From: an uncultured Candidatus Actinomarina sp.
GTDB lineage: Bacteria; Actinomycetota; Acidimicrobiia; Actinomarinales; Actinomarinaceae
Assembly (NCBI GenBank): GCA_902519845.1
Contig: CABYLQ010000004.1
Coordinates: forward strand, 72,001 to 113,902
Direction: 5' to 3'
DNA length: 41,902 nt
Shown here: positions 32,771 through 41,136 of the stretch, one piece after another
Position numbering within the stretch: the stretch's first letter is position 1
Layout: every line of letters starts with the position of its first letter
Notes under the pieces: model-generated
The model's database searches: none
What the model saw: the letters and a program-made list of their open reading frames with translations, nothing else
Told to the model about the DNA's origin: nothing
Position numbers and translations under genes: made by a program

Positions 32771-32919
32771 TTTTTTAAACGTATATTTTTTTTAAATTTT
32801 TTGATCTTTTCATAAAGTCTTCCAATGAATATGCCATAGATCAAGAAACTTAAAATTTTTGAATTTTCATCATTTATATTATTTTTTAAATTAGAAAACT
32901 TATCTTTAAATTCAGTCAC
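32767..32919 (-). CDS. Small membrane-associated protein, 50 residues
   Basis: A 50-residue frame starting with GTG that overlaps the stop of the holin-like gene (GTGA) and ends overlapping the next tiny gene (ATGA). It has a polar N-terminus (TEFKDKFSNLKNNINDE), a short hydrophobic stretch (ILSFLIYGIFIG) and a strongly basic tail (KIKKFKKNIRLKK). The overlaps on both sides support translation. It may serve with the neighbouring holin-like protein; the function is unknown. Confidence 0.6.
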   Translation of the reverse strand: MTEFKDKFSNLKNNINDENSKILSFLIYGIFIGRLYEKIKKFKKNIRLKK

Positions 32920-33209
32920 TTTAATAATCTCCAAATAATCAAACTAAATGACAATATGCAAAGAAAAGACAATGAGAAGTAAACCATTGCTTGTATGAAA
33001 AAATTACCTGTAAACAATTGTGTTAATACGTTTGAGAGGCCAAATATAATGAAAAATGTTGCTATTGCAAAATAATTTCCTGCTTTAAAGTTTTTCTTTA
33101 GCGATTTAATTGAATCTTCAACTTCATCATATGTTTCTTCCTTAGCGTGTTGAAATAGAGAGTCGGCAGTTTTTATTGCATTTGTTGATAGATTTATAAA
33201 ATTATTCAT
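32916..33209 (-). CDS. Small membrane protein resembling actinobacterial holin-like family
   Basis: A 97-residue protein with a hydrophilic, probably helical N-terminus (residues 1-45, FQHAKEETYDEVEDSIKSLK) and two membrane helices (NYFAIATFFIIFGLSNVL and FIQAMVYFSLSFLCILSFSL). This is the layout of the so-called actinobacterial putative holin-X / phage-holin 3_6 proteins, which occur in chromosomes and are not lysis proteins. No phage genes are near. It overlaps the AI-2E-type permease gene by 8 bases. Confidence 0.6.
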   Translation of the reverse strand: MNNFINLSTNAIKTADSLFQHAKEETYDEVEDSIKSLKKNFKAGNYFAIATFFIIFGLSNVLTQLFTGNFFIQAMVYFSLSFLCILSFSLIIWRLLK

Positions 33210-34236
33210 TCTGTTTATTTTCTAAAAGTATTTCAATTATACCCTGAATGGTAGCCGCAATTGGTAATGCAAGAACAGCACCTATTACGCCAGCTGTATA
33301 AGCCCCAAATAGAGTAGCAAATACTGCAACAGCTGGGTGTATGACCATAGTAACTCTTGTTATACGTGGACTAATGAAATAGTTTTCAAGGAATTGGTAA
33401 GCTGTCAACACTACAAGAGTATATATAATATATGTTGGCCCTAAAGATATAGAAGCTAAAACAGGAACTATGCCGCCTAGAAATGTACCAACTGCAGGTA
33501 CTAATTGAGATAATAATCCAGCTGAAATACCTAGGGCGAATGGTGAAGGAAGACCTATTATAAGAAAGGCTATTGTAAAAACAATGCTAGCTAAAATTCC
33601 AAGAATTACTCTTGCAGCAATCCAACCACCAGCTTTTGAGACTCCTATTGTCCATACTTGATCAATTGCATTTGATATATTATTGGGCAAAGCTTCCTTT
33701 AATTTTATTCTCCAGCCGTCACCTTCAGCTATTAAGTAAAAAGAAAAGAAAAATATAACAAAGAAATGAAAGAAAGCATTTAAAATACTTCTTCCTGCAA
33801 ACACAACTGTATTTCCAACAGCACTACCGTACTCTCTAAATAGGTTATTGAACTCTTGTTCTAAATTTAAAGATTGACTAGATATGGCAAAGCCTTCACT
33901 ATTGATATATTTGACAATATTGTCTAAATATTCTGGCATTTGTGATGATAACAAATATAGCTCTTGGACCATTATTGGTATTATTGAAAATATTATTCCA
34001 CCTATAATAAGAATAATTGCTGCAACTGTAATAATTGCAGAAAGCCTTCTGTTAAATCTTTTTGAAAGTCTATAAACTATTGGTTCAGCGAGTACAGATA
34101 GAACAACAGCAACAAATAAATCAAAAATTAAAGATCGGACCCTAAGCAAAATTACTGACGATATGCCTATTAATATAATGTAAAGAAAAGCCCGATTTAA
34201 TAGTGCCTGACGAGTTTCACCTTTAAAGTTATTCAC
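33202..34236 (-). CDS. AI-2E family transporter (PerM/YdiK-type)
   Basis: A 344-residue polytopic membrane protein. Family features include IFDLFVAVVLSVLAEPIVYRLS near the start, the conserved helix pair LGISAGLLSQLVPAVGTFLGG (about residue 235), ENYFISPRITRVTMVIHPAV, and ALPIAATIQGIIEIL at the end. Members export diverse small molecules; the AI-2 role of TqsA does not transfer to all. It follows the acyltransferase gene after 5 bases and leads the small-gene run. Confidence 0.88.
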   Translation of the reverse strand: MNNFKGETRQALLNRAFLYIILIGISSVILLRVRSLIFDLFVAVVLSVLAEPIVYRLSKRFNRRLSAIITVAAIILIIGGIIFSIIPIMVQELYLLSSQMPEYLDNIVKYINSEGFAISSQSLNLEQEFNNLFREYGSAVGNTVVFAGRSILNAFFHFFVIFFFSFYLIAEGDGWRIKLKEALPNNISNAIDQVWTIGVSKAGGWIAARVILGILASIVFTIAFLIIGLPSPFALGISAGLLSQLVPAVGTFLGGIVPVLASISLGPTYIIYTLVVLTAYQFLENYFISPRITRVTMVIHPAVAVFATLFGAYTAGVIGAVLALPIAATIQGIIEILLENKQNE

Positions 34237-34241
34237 TATAT

Positions 34242-35801
34242 TTAGACCGAAGTTTTTGTTTTATAGTTACGATTTATGAAAGCAATATAAAGAAAAAATA
34301 TAATCAGACCAAGTGAAAAATAAAGTTCAAATTGTCTGATTTCGTTATACAAAATATTTCTAGAAAATAAAATAACGACTTGAAAACCAGCTGAAACAAT
34401 TAAGACAATATTTTTTAAATCAACTCTTCTGATTGTTAAATTTAACAATAATAAACCAGTTCCAATTTTGACTAGAGCTTCAAATGTATTTCCCGAGAGA
34501 AAATAAAGATTTCTTAAAGTAAAAAAACCAGATAATCCTATTCCACCAAGGGTGACTTGAAAAATACCAATAAGAATCAAAATTGACGAAATCCATGCAA
34601 GCGAAAAATTACTATATGATAACTTGGCTTTTATAGGGCCTGGCCATGGTTGTAATGGATTTACTCTTCGAATCAAGTTTGATGATAATTTAAATACCGA
34701 TCTTTCGTAATCACCAAAAATTAAAGCAAAAAATAAAAGAATTACAAAATAAAAAACATAGTCAATTCCAAAAATGTAAATATAAAACAAGACAAACATG
34801 TGCCAAAGAAATAAGGTAAAAATATTTGCATGAAAAAAGGAAAATAAATTCCATATGATATTATTTTCTAAAAATTTTTCTATAGGATTTCTTAAAAGTA
34901 AAAATAAAGAGGCCAAACCTATCGAAGCAACTAAATAATAAATAGTTGGTGGATCTTCATTTGAGTTGGCAATTAATCTATAGCTTGAAAGTGACATAAA
35001 ATCATTTGACGAATTAAATTTATAAAATAAATATCCAAAAGTTATAACTGATAAGCTCGTAAAAAAAGACAACTTATATGAAAATATTTTTCCATCAGCA
35101 AAAAAATAACCAAGCTGATGAATTGCAAGCCAAAATATTAAGTAATTTATTAGTTTCAAATATGAGAAAGCTAAGGAAAAATCAAATGTATCAATAGCGA
35201 TAGTTGAAATGATAAACATTGATAAAGTTAAATATGGATTTGTCTTATGTAAAAATAAAGTTAATGGTGAAAAAATTACAACCACAAGATATATTGATAC
35301 AAGCCATAAAGGCCACATAATAAATTCTGTTAATGGCACTACCCCGTCATCTTGACTGGTAAAAAAAAGAGGAAGGCTATATGCCCTTGAATAAATATTG
35401 AGAATTAGTGTTACTACTGAAATCCACACAATTACAGGTCCTAATAATGCATTGACTCTATCTGTTAAAAATTTCCATTGACTGCCATCTCTACCAACGT
35501 TTGCATACCATGCTATTTTATTTGTAAATCCTACAGAAAAGAAAAACAAAGTCATTCCAACTGTAAACCATGTATACGTTGTTATAAGTGAATCATCAAA
35601 AGATAAATTATATATAAGATATTCACCGTAAGAGTCAGAAAATCTAATTAGGTAGAATGTATTAAAAATTATCATCATTAATCCAATTACCTTGAGAAAG
35701 TCAATAAATCTTTCTCGAGAGACTGAAGTATTTTCAATTTCTGTCCTTACAACCTTAAAGCTTGCAAAGCTTGGTAGAAATAATTTAATAATTTTTATCA
35801 C
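34242..35801 (-). CDS. Acyltransferase-3-like polytopic membrane protein
   Basis: A 519-residue protein with about 11-12 helices. The N-terminus ERFIDFLKVIGLMMIIFNTF is collinear with the acyltransferase-3 start, and RDGSQWKFLTDRVNALLGPVI matches the family's second loop. But the catalytic His of the first helix (family L-G-H) reads N-T, so transferase activity is doubtful. The last 130 residues (from LAWISSILILIGIFQV) form an additional four-helix region like DoxX. It starts with GTG at 35801 with a TANNNT element 6 bases upstream. Confidence 0.72.
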   Translation of the reverse strand: MIKIIKLFLPSFASFKVVRTEIENTSVSRERFIDFLKVIGLMMIIFNTFYLIRFSDSYGEYLIYNLSFDDSLITTYTWFTVGMTLFFFSVGFTNKIAWYANVGRDGSQWKFLTDRVNALLGPVIVWISVVTLILNIYSRAYSLPLFFTSQDDGVVPLTEFIMWPLWLVSIYLVVVIFSPLTLFLHKTNPYLTLSMFIISTIAIDTFDFSLAFSYLKLINYLIFWLAIHQLGYFFADGKIFSYKLSFFTSLSVITFGYLFYKFNSSNDFMSLSSYRLIANSNEDPPTIYYLVASIGLASLFLLLRNPIEKFLENNIIWNLFSFFHANIFTLFLWHMFVLFYIYIFGIDYVFYFVILLFFALIFGDYERSVFKLSSNLIRRVNPLQPWPGPIKAKLSYSNFSLAWISSILILIGIFQVTLGGIGLSGFFTLRNLYFLSGNTFEALVKIGTGLLLLNLTIRRVDLKNIVLIVSAGFQVVILFSRNILYNEIRQFELYFSLGLIIFFLYIAFINRNYKTKTSV

Positions 35802-35807
35802 AATAAT

Positions 35808-35813
35808 ATTTTA
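35808..35813 (-). promoter_or_regulatory. Leaderless -10 element of acyltransferase-like gene
   Basis: On the minus strand TAAAAT, six bases (ATTATT), then the GTG at 35801. Confidence 0.5.
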
Positions 35814-35839
35814 CTGCTCTAATGGCTGTTGAATAGGAA

Positions 35840-35845
35840 TATAAT
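35840..35845 (+). promoter_or_regulatory. Leaderless -10 element of trmL
   Basis: Consensus TATAAT, six bases (ATTTAT), then the GTG at 35852. It diverges from the acyltransferase-like gene's element within a 50-base intergenic region. Confidence 0.6.
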
Positions 35846-35851
35846 ATTTAT

Positions 35852-36298
35852 GTGGAAATTGTTTTATATAAACCCGAAATTGCTGGAAATGTTGGATCAT
35901 GTATAAGGTTGTCGGCAAATACGGGATTACCATTAAATCTAATAAAACCTTTCGGATTCAATTTCCAAGACAATAAAATTAGACGGGCGGGTTTAGATTA
36001 TCATGACTTAGCCTCTGTAAGTATTTTTGAAAATTGGAATGTATTCTACGATCAAAATAAAAATAATAATATAGCAATGCTATCAACAAAAGGGTCTAAA
36101 AATATTTGGGACACTAACTTAAAGAATTATGATTATTTTATTTTTGGACCAGAGTCAGTAGGCCTACCTGAAGAAATACTTAGTCTAAATCATGACATGC
36201 TAACAATCCCAATGAGTGATAATTCAAGAAGCATAAATTTAGCAAATTCTGTATCAATTGTTAGTTATGAGTTTCTCCGACAAAATTATAAGAAGTAA
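35852..36298 (+). CDS. trmL: tRNA (cytidine/uridine-34 2'-O) methyltransferase TrmL
   Basis: A 148-residue SPOUT methyltransferase modifying the wobble base of tRNA-Leu isoacceptors (CAA and UAA anticodons in Escherichia coli). Family blocks: YKPEIAGNVGSCIRL at the start, HLIKP-like NLIKPFGF, RRAGLDYHDL, FGPESVGLPEEIL and NSRSINLANSVSIVSYE at the knot. It is followed by yajQ after 14 bases. A tRNA-Leu gene lies elsewhere in the window, but its AAG anticodon is not a known TrmL target. Confidence 0.93.
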   Translation: MEIVLYKPEIAGNVGSCIRLSANTGLPLNLIKPFGFNFQDNKIRRAGLDYHDLASVSIFENWNVFYDQNKNNNIAMLSTKGSKNIWDTNLKNYDYFIFGPESVGLPEEILSLNHDMLTIPMSDNSRSINLANSVSIVSYEFLRQNYKK

Positions 36299-36300
36299 TT

Positions 36301-36306
36301 TAAAAT
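36301..36306 (+). promoter_or_regulatory. Leaderless -10 element of yajQ
   Basis: TAAAAT, six bases (TAAATT), then the ATG at 36313. It falls in the 14-base gap after trmL, so yajQ may be expressed on its own. Confidence 0.5.
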
Positions 36307-36312
36307 TAAATT

Positions 36313-36795
36313 ATGCCAACCTTTGATATAACATCTACTTTTGATAAGCAAGAGGTAACAAATGCTGTGGATCAAATGAATAGAGAGCTTGTGAATAGAT
36401 ATGATTTCAGAGGAACGAATACAACTGCATTATTAAGTGAAAATAACATAACTATAAAAAGTAGTACTGAGGAAAGAATGAATGCAGCAGATCAAGTCCT
36501 TAAAGAAAAATTTGCAAAAAGAAATGTATCAATAAAATTTTTATCAAATTTCGAAGATGAAAAAACACCATCTGAATCAAAAAGAAATTACTTTTTAGAA
36601 TCTGGGATTAATAAAGACATAGCTAAAGAAATCGTTAAGGAGTTAAAAAATAATTTCAAAAAAGTTCAAAGTAATATTCAGGATGGGTCTGTAAGAGTTT
36701 CGGGGAAAAAAAGAGATGAGTTACAGGAAGTTATTGCTCACTTGAAATCAAAAGATTTTAATATTCATCTGAACTATGGAAATTTTAGAGACTGA
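36313..36795 (+). CDS. YajQ family nucleotide-binding protein
   Basis: A 160-residue YajQ/UPF0234 protein of two ferredoxin-like folds. The N-terminus MPTFDITSTFDKQEVTNAVD and NRYDFRGT are characteristic, as are SGINKDIAKEIVKELK and VQSNIQDGSVRVSGKKRDEL. Members bind nucleotides, and in Xanthomonas cyclic di-GMP; the role here is unknown. The end overlaps the convergent 71-residue gene by 11 bases. Confidence 0.93.
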   Translation: MPTFDITSTFDKQEVTNAVDQMNRELVNRYDFRGTNTTALLSENNITIKSSTEERMNAADQVLKEKFAKRNVSIKFLSNFEDEKTPSESKRNYFLESGINKDIAKEIVKELKNNFKKVQSNIQDGSVRVSGKKRDELQEVIAHLKSKDFNIHLNYGNFRD

Positions 36796-37000
36796 ATTTA
36801 GTTTTAAAATATTTGAATCCGATTCTTGAAATAAAAACAGAAAAGAGAAAAATTAAACCTGTTTGAAAATAATTTAATTCGTATTCTCTTGAAAAATAAT
36901 AAGCAAAAATAACTATAAAGAATCCATAAATTGCTCTAAATATAGAAAACAATATAAAACTACGAAATAACTTATTATCTAAAAATTTTTGTAAGTTCAA
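36785..37000 (-). CDS. Small two-helix membrane protein, unknown
   Basis: A 71-residue protein with two probable helices (SFILFSIFRAIYGFFIVIFAYYF and FQTGLIFLFSVFISRIGF) and a basic C-terminus. It starts with TTG at 37000, overlapping the DCC-family stop by 4 bases (TTGA), so it looks co-translated. No family was recognised. It could assist the DCC-family protein in the membrane. Confidence 0.6.
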   Translation of the reverse strand: MNLQKFLDNKLFRSFILFSIFRAIYGFFIVIFAYYFSREYELNYFQTGLIFLFSVFISRIGFKYFKTKFSL

Positions 37001-37308
37001 TTTTTTTTAAATATTTTATGCCTATTTGCTGCTACAAATTTATAAACAACATCTCTGAAATATTTTGGAAAAACTTTAAACAAAATTACAGTTTTATATA
37101 TCCCTCCCAAATCACTCGTGGACTGGATAAAAGCTTCTGCTCCGTAAAATTTTTTATTGTTTCTAAAATAAACTATTTCATCTCTTTTTATATCTTCAAT
37201 GCTTAATTCAGATTGTTTCATTATTAAGACATCAGATGATCGATTAGAAAGAAATTTTCCATAAGTTGAACACATTATGCATTCTTCATCAATATATGCT
37301 TTATTCAT
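36997..37308 (-). CDS. Thiol-disulfide oxidoreductase-like DCC family (DUF393) protein
   Basis: A protein of about 103 residues, DUF393. The redox-like motif is [15 protein letters not shown] (DxxCxxC) near the start, then [20 protein letters not shown], and the typical end [17 protein letters not shown]. It probably handles thiol-disulfide chemistry; msrB and glutaredoxin genes lie nearby in the same direction. ATG at 37308 is preferred over GTG at 37314; both overlap msrB. Confidence 0.85.
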   Translation of the reverse strand: MNKAYIDEECIMCSTYGKFLSNRSSDVLIMKQSELSIEDIKRDEIVYFRNNKKFYGAEAFIQSTSDLGGIYKTVILFKVFPKYFRDVVYKFVAANRHKIFKKN

Positions 37309-37672
37309 TTTCACTAAAAGTAAGACTTAAAGAATTTACACAGTATCGTTGCCCGGTTGGTTTAGGACCGTCAGGAAATATATGTCCAAGATGCGAGTCA
37401 CATTTTTTACAATTAATTTCAATTCTTTTCATGCCGTAAGAATTATCTTCTTTGGTAGTAATGGTATCTTCAAGAGCATCATAAAAACTTGGCCAGCCGG
37501 TTCCCGATTCATATTTTTTTTCGGATTCAAATAAAGCAAAATCACAAACTACACAACTATAAATGCCATCTCTTTTTTCATATAAAAGTTCTCCAGAAAA
37601 TGGTGGTTCAGTTCCACAATTTTGAGTAACTTCAAACTGATCTTGACTTAAATGCTTTTTGTTTAATTCCAT
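37301..37672 (-). CDS. msrB: Peptide-methionine (R)-S-oxide reductase MsrB
   Basis: A 123-residue MsrB repairing oxidised methionine in proteins. Zinc Cys pairs are CVVC and CKKC; the active centre is [11 protein letters not shown] and the catalytic Cys is in [27 protein letters not shown] is typical. No second resolving Cys at the usual place is evident, so recycling may use a small thiol carrier such as the nearby glutaredoxin. A TANNNT element is 6 bases before its ATG. Confidence 0.94.
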   Translation of the reverse strand: MELNKKHLSQDQFEVTQNCGTEPPFSGELLYEKRDGIYSCVVCDFALFESEKKYESGTGWPSFYDALEDTITTKEDNSYGMKRIEINCKKCDSHLGHIFPDGPKPTGQRYCVNSLSLTFSENE

Positions 37673-37678
37673 GAACTA

Positions 37679-37684
37679 ATTCTA
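37679..37684 (-). promoter_or_regulatory. Leaderless -10 element of msrB
   Basis: On the minus strand TAGAAT, six bases (TAGTTC), then the ATG at 37672, in the 14-base gap after the CDF gene. Confidence 0.5.
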
Positions 37685-37686
37685 AA

Positions 37687-38592
37687 TCAGGCAGGATTAA
37701 AGTAAATCTCAGATATTTCATCAAACTTGGAACATACAGTGTTTTTTAATTCTAAATTAATTTCAATAACTTCATTATCCATAGTTGTGTCAATATAATC
37801 TAAATTACAAAGTGCTAGGTATTTATTTGCACCAATTGATATAATTTTTAAAGATTTGATCTCTTTAATCTTCTCGTTCCCACTAATAATGTCATAGATC
37901 ATTTCTTGTTTTTTGATACTGATGCTTTCACCAGTAATGAGATGCTTCATTTCATAGCCAAGAAATACACCAGAAACCATAAGAAGTATACCGATCATAA
38001 TTGAACTAACAGCATCAAATATGGGATTAGATGTTATATTCGCCAGAATTGTACCAACAAGAGCAATTCCTAAACCTAGTGTAGCTGCAAAATCTTCAAC
38101 AACTATAGCTATCAATGGTCCATCCGTTGATTCTTTAAGAAGCTTGAATACAGATAAATTTTTATTAACTGCTTTACTTCTCAACTCTTTTACAGCTTTG
38201 TATAGAACATAAAGTTCTAAAACGATAGACACAGATAGAACAGCAATTGATATAAATAGATTTTTTAATTCCTTAGGATGCGATAAAGCCTCTATGCCAT
38301 GCTCAAGGGAGATAAGACCACCAATAGTAAAAATAAGAACTGCAACAACTAATGTCCAAAAATATTCCTCTTTTCCTCTTCCAAGTGGGTAAAGCAATTT
38401 ATTTGGTTTTTTTGATTGTTTTATGCCAAACCATAGAATAAATTGATTTCCAGAATCTACATATGAATGAACCGCTTCAGAGAACATGGCTGATGAAGAT
38501 GTAATAACGGCTATAACTGTTTTTATACCAGCAATAAAAAAATTTACTGAGAAAGCTAAAAATACAGTTTTGGATGAATCGCTAGATGCCAT
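37687..38592 (-). CDS. Cation diffusion facilitator family transporter
   Basis: A 301-residue CDF transporter exporting divalent metal (zinc, iron, manganese or cobalt) by proton exchange. The second helix has HSYVDSGNQ (HxxxD, metal site) and the fifth has VVEDFAATLG, followed by SNPIFDAVSSIMIGILLMV. The cytoplasmic C-terminal domain is present (from KQEMIYDIISG). DSGNQ with the LYPLGRGKEEYFW loop recalls the ZnT9-like branch. It overlaps grx by 11 bases. Confidence 0.9.
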   Translation of the reverse strand: MASSDSSKTVFLAFSVNFFIAGIKTVIAVITSSSAMFSEAVHSYVDSGNQFILWFGIKQSKKPNKLLYPLGRGKEEYFWTLVVAVLIFTIGGLISLEHGIEALSHPKELKNLFISIAVLSVSIVLELYVLYKAVKELRSKAVNKNLSVFKLLKESTDGPLIAIVVEDFAATLGLGIALVGTILANITSNPIFDAVSSIMIGILLMVSGVFLGYEMKHLITGESISIKKQEMIYDIISGNEKIKEIKSLKIISIGANKYLALCNLDYIDTTMDNEVIEINLELKNTVCSKFDEISEIYFNPA

Positions 38593-38818
38593 TTTCTTCG
38601 AACCATGTCACGAGCTGAGGATAACCTCCAACTCTTGTATCATCTATAAAAATTTGTGGGACTGTTTTTACACCCTCTCCAATTTTTTTATAGAATTCAC
38701 TTCTTTCAGTATCATCTGATAAATCAATCTCATCAAATGGAAGATTTACTGAGTTAAGTAAATTTTTTGCCCTATCACACCAAACACAATTATTTTTTGA
38801 GTAAAGAACTATATTCAA
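38582..38818 (-). CDS. Glutaredoxin
   Basis: A 78-residue dithiol glutaredoxin. The active site is NNCVWCDRAK (Cys11 and Cys14), the cis-Pro motif is KTVPQIFIDD, and GGYPQLVTW follows. The CVWC centre is a variant seen in small actinobacterial glutaredoxins such as mycoredoxin-like proteins. It starts in the stop of guaC (ATGA). GuaC, MsrB or the DCC protein in the same run could be partners, but this is inferred. Confidence 0.92.
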   Translation of the reverse strand: MNIVLYSKNNCVWCDRAKNLLNSVNLPFDEIDLSDDTERSEFYKKIGEGVKTVPQIFIDDTRVGGYPQLVTWFEENGI

Positions 38819-39861
38819 TTATTTTCACTTCCCGTATATATTTCATTAGTTGTTTGAGTAACACGAATAAAAGTAGTACTTTTTGGCAGGTCTTTAAGTT
38901 TTTTAGCTCCGACATAAGAACATGCTGATCTCATGCCACCTAAAATTCCCTGCACAGTACCATCCAAATCACCTTTGTATTTAAGCCTTACTTTTTTTCC
39001 TTCTGCTGCACGATGCTCTGCAAGATCGCCATAATAAGTTTGTTGTGCTTTAGTAGACGACATGCCATAAAAATCTTTGTACTGTTCACCATCATCATCT
39101 GTTACTAATTCTCCTCCGGACTCCTTATGTCCAGCAAACATCCCGCCTAACATTACATAATCAGCTCCAGCACCAAAAGCTTTTGATACGTCACCAGGAT
39201 ATTTACATCCCCCATCTGCCATTACATGGCCACCTAATCCGTGTGCAGCATCTGAACATTCAGATATAGAAGATAATTGAGGATACCCAACACCTGCCAC
39301 ACTTCTAGTGGTACACACAGAACCAGGTCCGATTCCAATCTTTACGATATCAGCTCCAGCTAGTATCAATGCCTCAGTCATTTCACGAGTTGCTACATTG
39401 CCTGCAATAATAATTTTTTCTGGAAAAGTTGCTCTATAGTTTTTAACTGAATTTACAAAATCTTCTCTATATCCATTTGCCACATCAATACACAAATATT
39501 TAATATCATTATTTAACTCAAAAATTTCTTTACCAAGCTGTAAATCTTCTTGAGATTGACCAACAGTTACTGAAATATATTCTGGATCTAAATTATCTAT
39601 ATTCTTTTTCCACTCTTCTAAAGTATAAAATTTATGAATTGCAGTGAGCATTTTGTGCTTCTGAAGAGTTACTGCAGTCTCAAATGTTCCAGTAGTGTCC
39701 ATATTTGCAGAAAAAATAGGAACACCCGTCCATGTTGCGGTAGTATGTTTAAATTTAAAATCTCTCTCAAGGACCACTTCAGATCTTGAAACTAATGTGC
39801 TTCTTTTTGGCCGAATAAGTACATCATCAAAAGTTAATTTAATATCGTCTTCAATTCTCAT
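38815..39861 (-). CDS. guaC: GMP reductase
   Basis: A 348-residue NADPH-dependent GMP reductase returning GMP to IMP. It begins [14 protein letters not shown] like IMP dehydrogenase but has no CBS domains and has the length of GuaC (347 in Escherichia coli). The active-site loop is [12 protein letters not shown], with the catalytic Cys, then [10 protein letters not shown] and [12 protein letters not shown]. It complements adenosine deaminase in purine salvage. It leads the minus-strand run guaC-grx-CDF-msrB-DCC-71 aa. Confidence 0.93.
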   Translation of the reverse strand: MRIEDDIKLTFDDVLIRPKRSTLVSRSEVVLERDFKFKHTTATWTGVPIFSANMDTTGTFETAVTLQKHKMLTAIHKFYTLEEWKKNIDNLDPEYISVTVGQSQEDLQLGKEIFELNNDIKYLCIDVANGYREDFVNSVKNYRATFPEKIIIAGNVATREMTEALILAGADIVKIGIGPGSVCTTRSVAGVGYPQLSSISECSDAAHGLGGHVMADGGCKYPGDVSKAFGAGADYVMLGGMFAGHKESGGELVTDDDGEQYKDFYGMSSTKAQQTYYGDLAEHRAAEGKKVRLKYKGDLDGTVQGILGGMRSACSYVGAKKLKDLPKSTTFIRVTQTTNEIYTGSENN

Positions 39862-39898
39862 TATTTTTTATTTTCCCTTATCCTAAATAACAGAAATT

Positions 39899-40480
39899 AT
39901 GATAGTTGAATTCCCATTTTTTGGTGCAGGTATTAATTATTTTCCTACAGAAATATCAGCATTAAGAGTATTCGAACCTAGATATTTGCTGTTAATTGGT
40001 GATTGTATAAATAATGAAAGTACATTTTGTGTAGGAAAAAATTTAGAAACAGTTGGACAAATTGTTTCAGAAGTTAAAATCATTGAACATCAAGATATAT
40101 CAAATGCTGAACAACTCGTGGTTATTGAATGTGTTGGCATTTATAAAGTTACTGACATTGAACTTACGAAAGAATACCCTATATGCCAATCAGATGAATT
40201 AATAAATGTTGGATTGCCTCCTTCTGAAGAGGAGCTAATAGATCTTCAAACAGATATCAAAAAGGCGATAAGTATTCTTATTGAGCAAGGTATAGATATG
40301 CAAATCCCAGATTTTGAAATTGATATAGAAAATAGAATTCTCAGTCTTTGGAATTTATGTACAAAAATGCCTATGTCTTTAGAAATGCGAAATGAAATAC
40401 TTTCAAATAATTCTATTGATGACAGGTACGATGTACTAAACAATTACGTAAAAAGAATTTTAAAAGATCCTTTTAAGTAG
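39899..40480 (+). CDS. LON N-terminal (substrate-binding) domain protein
   Basis: A 193-residue protein made of one LON substrate-binding domain: FPFFGAGINYFPTEISALRVFEPRY at the start (PT...L-x-FEPRY motif), GQIVSEVKIIEH, and the C-terminal helical part (LSLWNLCTKMPMSLEMRNEIL). There is no ATPase or protease domain, so it is a stand-alone domain like those in many bacteria; its role is unknown. It diverges from guaC with 37 bases between starts and overlaps the amidotransferase by 8. Confidence 0.85.
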   Translation: MIVEFPFFGAGINYFPTEISALRVFEPRYLLLIGDCINNESTFCVGKNLETVGQIVSEVKIIEHQDISNAEQLVVIECVGIYKVTDIELTKEYPICQSDELINVGLPPSEEELIDLQTDIKKAISILIEQGIDMQIPDFEIDIENRILSLWNLCTKMPMSLEMRNEILSNNSIDDRYDVLNNYVKRILKDPFK

Positions 40481-41129
40481 ATATCCATTTATCAAATAAT
40501 TTATTAACCGATTCGGAGATCAAATATTCGTTTTTTTTTAATTTTTTAAATTCCTTGTCGATATTAAATTCTTCCAGTTCTTGCTTTGTCTTTTCACCTT
40601 CATACCATTTTAAAAATAGATCTTCTGTAATTTCTGGATGATATTGTATGCCTATTGTTTTTTTTATTGTAAATATTTGGGGAAATGATGTTTTAGCTAT
40701 TAATTTAGCCTTTGAGGGCAATTTAAAAGTATCCCGATGCCATGTAAATATTTCTATATTTTTGTAATCGTCAAAAATATAAGAGGATGTTAGAAATGAA
40801 AGCTTTTTAAAACCGAATTCAATATTTTCTGCTAAATAAGCCTCTCCATCTAATGAGTCTGCAATTAATTGAGAGCCTAAACATATTCCCAGGATTTTAA
40901 TGTTCATATTAACTGCCTCAGCAATCCATTTTTTTTCACTCTTTAAATATGGGTACTCCGCAGATTGATAAGCACCCATGTGACCACCTAAGAGGATATA
41001 ATTTGATGCTGGATTTAAATCATTCCAATTAATTTCCCAAGCATTTAAAGTAATTATGCTTCTTTTTTCAAGATGGCCTAAAGTTACTTCAGGATCATTA
41101 ATTATGGCAACAGTTTCAGCTTTATTCAT
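40473..41129 (-). CDS. Class I glutamine amidotransferase-like protein
   Basis: A 218-residue stand-alone GATase1 domain. The nucleophile Cys is in ILGICLGSQLIAD, the catalytic His and Glu are in GIQYHPEITEDL, and YILLGGHMGAYQ is the oxyanion strand. It resembles GuaA-like or YfeJ-type amidotransferases acting without a fused synthetase domain. The substrate is unknown. The start codon lies seven bases after the 3' end of tRNA-Leu, so it is probably on the same transcript. Confidence 0.88.
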   Translation of the reverse strand: MNKAETVAIINDPEVTLGHLEKRSIITLNAWEINWNDLNPASNYILLGGHMGAYQSAEYPYLKSEKKWIAEAVNMNIKILGICLGSQLIADSLDGEAYLAENIEFGFKKLSFLTSSYIFDDYKNIEIFTWHRDTFKLPSKAKLIAKTSFPQIFTIKKTIGIQYHPEITEDLFLKWYEGEKTKQELEEFNIDKEFKKLKKNEYLISESVNKLFDKWIST

Positions 41130-41136
41130 AATTATG

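Noticed and set aside
32916-33209. Holin-like protein as a sign of a prophage
   Set aside because: No phage structural, lysis or integrase genes surround it; the only tyrosine recombinase is housekeeping XerD, and holin-like proteins of this type are common chromosomal genes in actinobacteria.
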